Assembly: GCF_034627025.1 (NCBI RefSeq)
Contig: NZ_CP141049.1
Location: 124,001-188,000 of the forward strand
DNA length: 64,000 nucleotides
Origin: Microvirga lotononidis
GTDB taxonomy: Bacteria; Pseudomonadota; Alphaproteobacteria; Rhizobiales; Beijerinckiaceae
Direction: 5' to 3'
Shown here: one piece after another, positions 61,175-64,000 of the stretch
Position numbering within the stretch: position 1 is the stretch's first letter
Layout: every line of letters begins with the position of its first letter
Translations under genes and position numbers: made by a program
The notes under the pieces: generated by a model
Databases searched by the model: none
The model's input: the letters and a program-made list of their open reading frames with translations, nothing else
Told to the model about the DNA's origin: nothing

Positions 61175-64000
61175 TGGCATTCGGGCCGATGCGTTTGAGT
61201 GCAACATCCTCTTCATAAAACCGGGCCTGCCAGTCGGATTGACGGTTCGTGCGGCGCACCTGCACCGCCGTGACCTTGTACTCCGGACAGTTCGTCGCCC
61301 AGTCGGAGTAATCGGTCGTGATCACGTTCGCCCCTGTCTTCGCGTGGTGGAACGTCGTGTAAACGACCCCTGGCTGCATGCGTTCGCTGATCTGGGCACG
61401 CAAGGCGATGTCACCGGAGCGGCTCTCAAGGGACACGAGATCGCCCTCGACGATCCCCCGGCTCTCCGCGTCGAATGGGTGGATCTCGAGCACGTCCTCC
61501 TCATGCCAGCGACTGTTCTCCGTGCGCCTCGTCTGCGCCCCGACATTGTACTGCGACAGGATACGGCCCGTTGTCAGGATCAGCGGGAACCGCGGGCCCG
61601 TACGTTCCTCGGTCGGCACGAAGTCCGTGATCATGAACTTGCCTTTGCCCCGGACGAACCGATCCACATGCATCATCGGCGTTCCTGCCGGCGCAGTCTC
61701 GTTGCACGGCCATTGGATCGATCCCAGGGCCTCGAGCTTGTCGTAGGAGACGCCTGCGAAGGTCGGCGTGAGACGGGCGATCTCGTCCATGATCTCGCTT
61801 GGATGCGAGTATCGCATCGGATATCCAAGGGCATTCGACAGTTCCATCGTAACTTCCCAGTCTGCCAACCCACACACCGGCGGCATCACCTTCCGCACGC
61901 GGTTGATGCGCCTCTCCGCATTGGTGAAGGTTCCGTCCTTTTCGAGGAAGGAGGAGCCGGGCAGGAAGACATGGGCGTATTTCGCGGTCTCGTTCAGGAA
62001 GATGTCCTGGATCACCACGAACTCCATGGCCCTCAGGCCAGCGGTCACGTGCTGCGTGTCCGGATCGGACTGGGCGATGTCCTCACCCTGGATGTAGAGA
62101 GCCTTGAACGACCCGGACACCGCCTCGTCGAGCATGTTCGGAATGCGCAGGCCGGGCTCGCCCGAAAGGCCTACCCCCCAGAAGGCCTCGAACATCTGCC
62201 GCGTCGCATCATCCGAGACGTGCCGATAGCCCGAGAACTCATGCGGGAACGAGCCCATGTCGCAGGAGCCCTGGACGTTGTTTTGCCCGCGCAGCGGGTT
62301 CACGCCGCAGCCGGGCCTCCCAATGTTGCCGGTCGCCATCGCGATGTTCGCCATGCCCATCACCATGGTCGAGCCCTGGCTGTGCTCGGTGACGCCGAGC
62401 CCGTAGTAGATCGCGCTCCTGCCACCCTTGGCGTAGAGCCTGGCGGCGTGTCGCACGTCGGCGGCGGGAACGCCCATGACGTCCGCAACGGCCTCGGGAG
62501 AATGACGCTCGTCGGCGATGAAACGGGCCCAGGATTCGAAGGCGTCAAGCTCGCACCGCTCGCGAACGTAGTCCTCGTCGACCAGTCCCTCCGTCACGAT
62601 CACATGCGCGAGCGCGTTGATCATCGCTACGTTGGTGCCGGGCTTCAGGGGCAGGTGATAGTCGGCCTCGATGTGAGGCGATCTCACGAGGTCGATCCGG
62701 CGCGGATCGATGACGATGAGACGGGCACCCTCCCGCAGACGGCGCTTCATGCGGGAGGCGAAGACAGGATGGCCGTCGGTCGGATTGGCCCCGATCACGA
62801 CGATGACGTCAGCCTGGTCCACGGATGCGAAGTCATGCGTGCCGGCCGAGGTGCCGAGCGTCGTCTTGAGCCCGTAACCGGTCGGCGAGTGGCAGACGCG
62901 GGCGCAGGTATCGACGTTGTTGTTGCCGAAGCCGGCGCGGACGAGCTTCTGGACGAGGAATGTCTCCTCGTTCGTGCACCGGGAAGAGGTGATGCCGCCG
63001 ATGGAATCGCGGCCGTATTTCGTCTGGATGCGCCTGAACTCGCTGGCGGCGTGCCCGATCGCCTCCTGCCATGACACCTCGCGCCACGGGTCGGTGATCC
63101 TCTCACGGATCATGGGCCTGGTGATGCGGTCCTTATGCGTGGCATAGCCCCAGGCGAACCGCCCCTTGACGCAGGAATGTCCCTCGTTCGCCCTGCCGTG
63201 TTTGTACGGAACCATGCGCACGACCGTCGTGCCCTTCATCTCGGCCTTGAAGGTGCAGCCGACGCCGCAATAGGCGCAGGTGGTGATGACCGAATGCTCG
63301 GGCGCTCCGAGATCGATCACGTTCTTCTCATTGAGCGTGGCCGTCGGGCAGGCCTGCACGCAGGCGCCGCACGACACGCACTCGGACCCGAAGAAGTCCA
63401 TCCCGCCGGGCGAGACGCGCGAGTCGAACCCTCTTCCCTCGATCGTCAGGGCGAAGGTGCCTTGCACCTCCTCGCATGCCCGGACGCAACGGGAGCAGAC
63501 GATGCACTTGGAGTCCTCGAAGGTGAAATACGGATTGGACGCATCCTTCGGCGCATCAAGATGGTTGGCCCCGTCATAGCCATACCGGACCTCGCGTAGA
63601 CCGACGGCACCAGCCATGTCCTGGAGTTCGCAATCGCCGTTGGCGGAACAGGTCAGGCAGTCGAGAGGGTGATCGGAGATATAGAGTTCCATGACGCCGC
63701 GCCGCAGATCGGCCAGCCTCGGCGTCTGGGTGTAGACGATCATGCCTTCCTCAGCCGGCGTGGTGCAGGAGGCGGGCGTACCGCGCCGACCTTCGATCTC
63801 GACCAGGCACAGGCGGCACGAGCCGAAGGGCTCAAGCGAATCCGTCGCGCACAGCTTCGGGATCGTCGTGCCGGCCCTCATGGCCGCGGCCATGACGGAG
63901 GTGCCTGCCGGAACGGAGACGGGCTGTCCGTCGATGGTCAGCGTGACCGCCTTCTCCGTCCTGCGGATCGGCGTGCCGTAGTCGACTTCCTTGATCAGGA
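61161..64000 (-). CDS. fdsA: NAD-dependent formate dehydrogenase alpha (catalytic) subunit, N-terminus at the window edge
   Basis: The large subunit oxidises formate to CO2 at a bis-MGD molybdenum site and passes electrons through FeS clusters to the FdsB flavin subunit and NAD. The frame is open to base 64000 and begins LIKEVDYGTPIRRTEKAVTL, so only a few residues are missing. It has the 2Fe-2S ferredoxin part (FGSCRLCLVEIEG, ASCTTP), the Cys/His cluster HPLDCLTCSANGDCELQ, and two 4Fe-4S motifs (CIVCSRCVRACEEVQG, CVSCGACVQACPT). The catalytic domain starts at TTCAYCGVGC, and the Mo ligand is a Cys in CARVCHSPTG rather than selenocysteine. The next genes are fdhD and fdsD. Confidence 0.95.
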   Translation of the reverse strand, partial: LIKEVDYGTPIRRTEKAVTLTIDGQPVSVPAGTSVMAAAMRAGTTIPKLCATDSLEPFGSCRLCLVEIEGRRGTPASCTTPAEEGMIVYTQTPRLADLRRGVMELYISDHPLDCLTCSANGDCELQDMAGAVGLREVRYGYDGANHLDAPKDASNPYFTFEDSKCIVCSRCVRACEEVQGTFALTIEGRGFDSRVSPGGMDFFGSECVSCGACVQACPTATLNEKNVIDLGAPEHSVITTCAYCGVGCTFKAEMKGTTVVRMVPYKHGRANEGHSCVKGRFAWGYATHKDRITRPMIRERITDPWREVSWQEAIGHAASEFRRIQTKYGRDSIGGITSSRCTNEETFLVQKLVRAGFGNNNVDTCARVCHSPTGYGLKTTLGTSAGTHDFASVDQADVIVVIGANPTDGHPVFASRMKRRLREGARLIVIDPRRIDLVRSPHIEADYHLPLKPGTNVAMINALAHVIVTEGLVDEDYVRERCELDAFESWARFIADERHSPEAVADVMGVPAADVRHAARLYAKGGRSAIYYGLGVTEHSQGSTMVMGMANIAMATGNIGRPGCGVNPLRGQNNVQGSCDMGSFPHEFSGYRHVSDDATRQMFEAFWGVGLSGEPGLRIPNMLDEAVSGSFKALYIQGEDIAQSDPDTQHVTAGLRAMEFVVIQDIFLNETAKYAHVFLPGSSFLEKDGTFTNAERRINRVRKVMPPVCGLADWEVTMELSNALGYPMRYSHPSEIMDEIARLTPTFAGVSYDKLEALGSIQWPCNETAPAGTPMMHVDRFVRGKGKFMITDFVPTEERTGPRFPLILTTGRILSQYNVGAQTRRTENSRWHEEDVLEIHPFDAESRGIVEGDLVSLESRSGDIALRAQISERMQPGVVYTTFHHAKTGANVITTDYSDWATNCPEYKVTAVQVRRTNRQSDWQARFYEEDVALKRIGPNANAAE

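Noticed and set aside
60954..63074. 706-codon plus-strand frame
   Set aside because: It is the antisense shadow of fdsA, caused by high GC.

Overview
The window looks like accessory DNA of an alphaproteobacterium of the Hyphomicrobiales, most likely in or near Methylobacteriaceae (Microvirga-like). The evidence is a CtrA-family response regulator, an ECF sigma factor with a NepR-like segment, two DUF6894-type proteins, an NAD-dependent formate dehydrogenase of the fds type, and IS families common in that group. No replication or housekeeping cluster is visible beyond the end of nadC, one tRNA and the fds genes. I cannot tell chromosome from megaplasmid. The genus is inference.

Layout. 1-5.1 kb: the 3' end of nadC, a tRNA-Ile2(CAU), small conserved unknown genes, a CYTH-fold protein with no visible catalytic residues, a frameshifted chorismate-lyase-like gene, an IHF/HU gene and an IS3 remnant. 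5.2-11.3 kb: a leftward, tightly overlapping operon for a TRAP transporter (dctQ-dctM-dctP), a nitrilase-family amidohydrolase, an HpcH/HpaI aldolase and an RraA-like protein, preceded by its probable FadR-type regulator. 11.3-25.8 kb: a catabolic island with a decayed aldehyde dehydrogenase, a FadR-type regulator, kdgD, another FadR-type regulator, and then the rightward series RidA, polar amino acid ABC transporter (ATPase, two permeases, binding protein), HyuA, HyuB, alpha-ketoglutarate semialdehyde dehydrogenase and aminotransferase. KdgD makes alpha-ketoglutarate semialdehyde and the intact dehydrogenase oxidises it to 2-oxoglutarate, so the island should feed the TCA cycle. Palindromes built on TATCAT link the second regulator to the kdgD promoter.

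26.6-37.9 kb: an insertion-sequence graveyard with IS110 and IS21 fragments, a Tn3-family TnpA-only element with perfect 38-bp ends, IS630 elements, and an IS481/IS701/IS630 nest, interrupted by a SWIB protein and a tailed HU protein. 38.0-47.3 kb: a CtrA paralogue, many small unknown genes, a GNAT acetyltransferase, a ParB-like protein, another IS630 and a degenerate receiver protein. 47.5-59.2 kb: IS256, IS6 elements and remnants, a truncated Crp/Fnr gene, the NepR-like/ECF sigma protein, small secreted proteins and several genes cut by insertion sequences. 60.0-64.0 kb: fdsA (running off the right edge), fdhD and fdsD.

Many genes carry single-base frameshifts. Some sit in homopolymer runs and could be assembly errors; others are clear decay.
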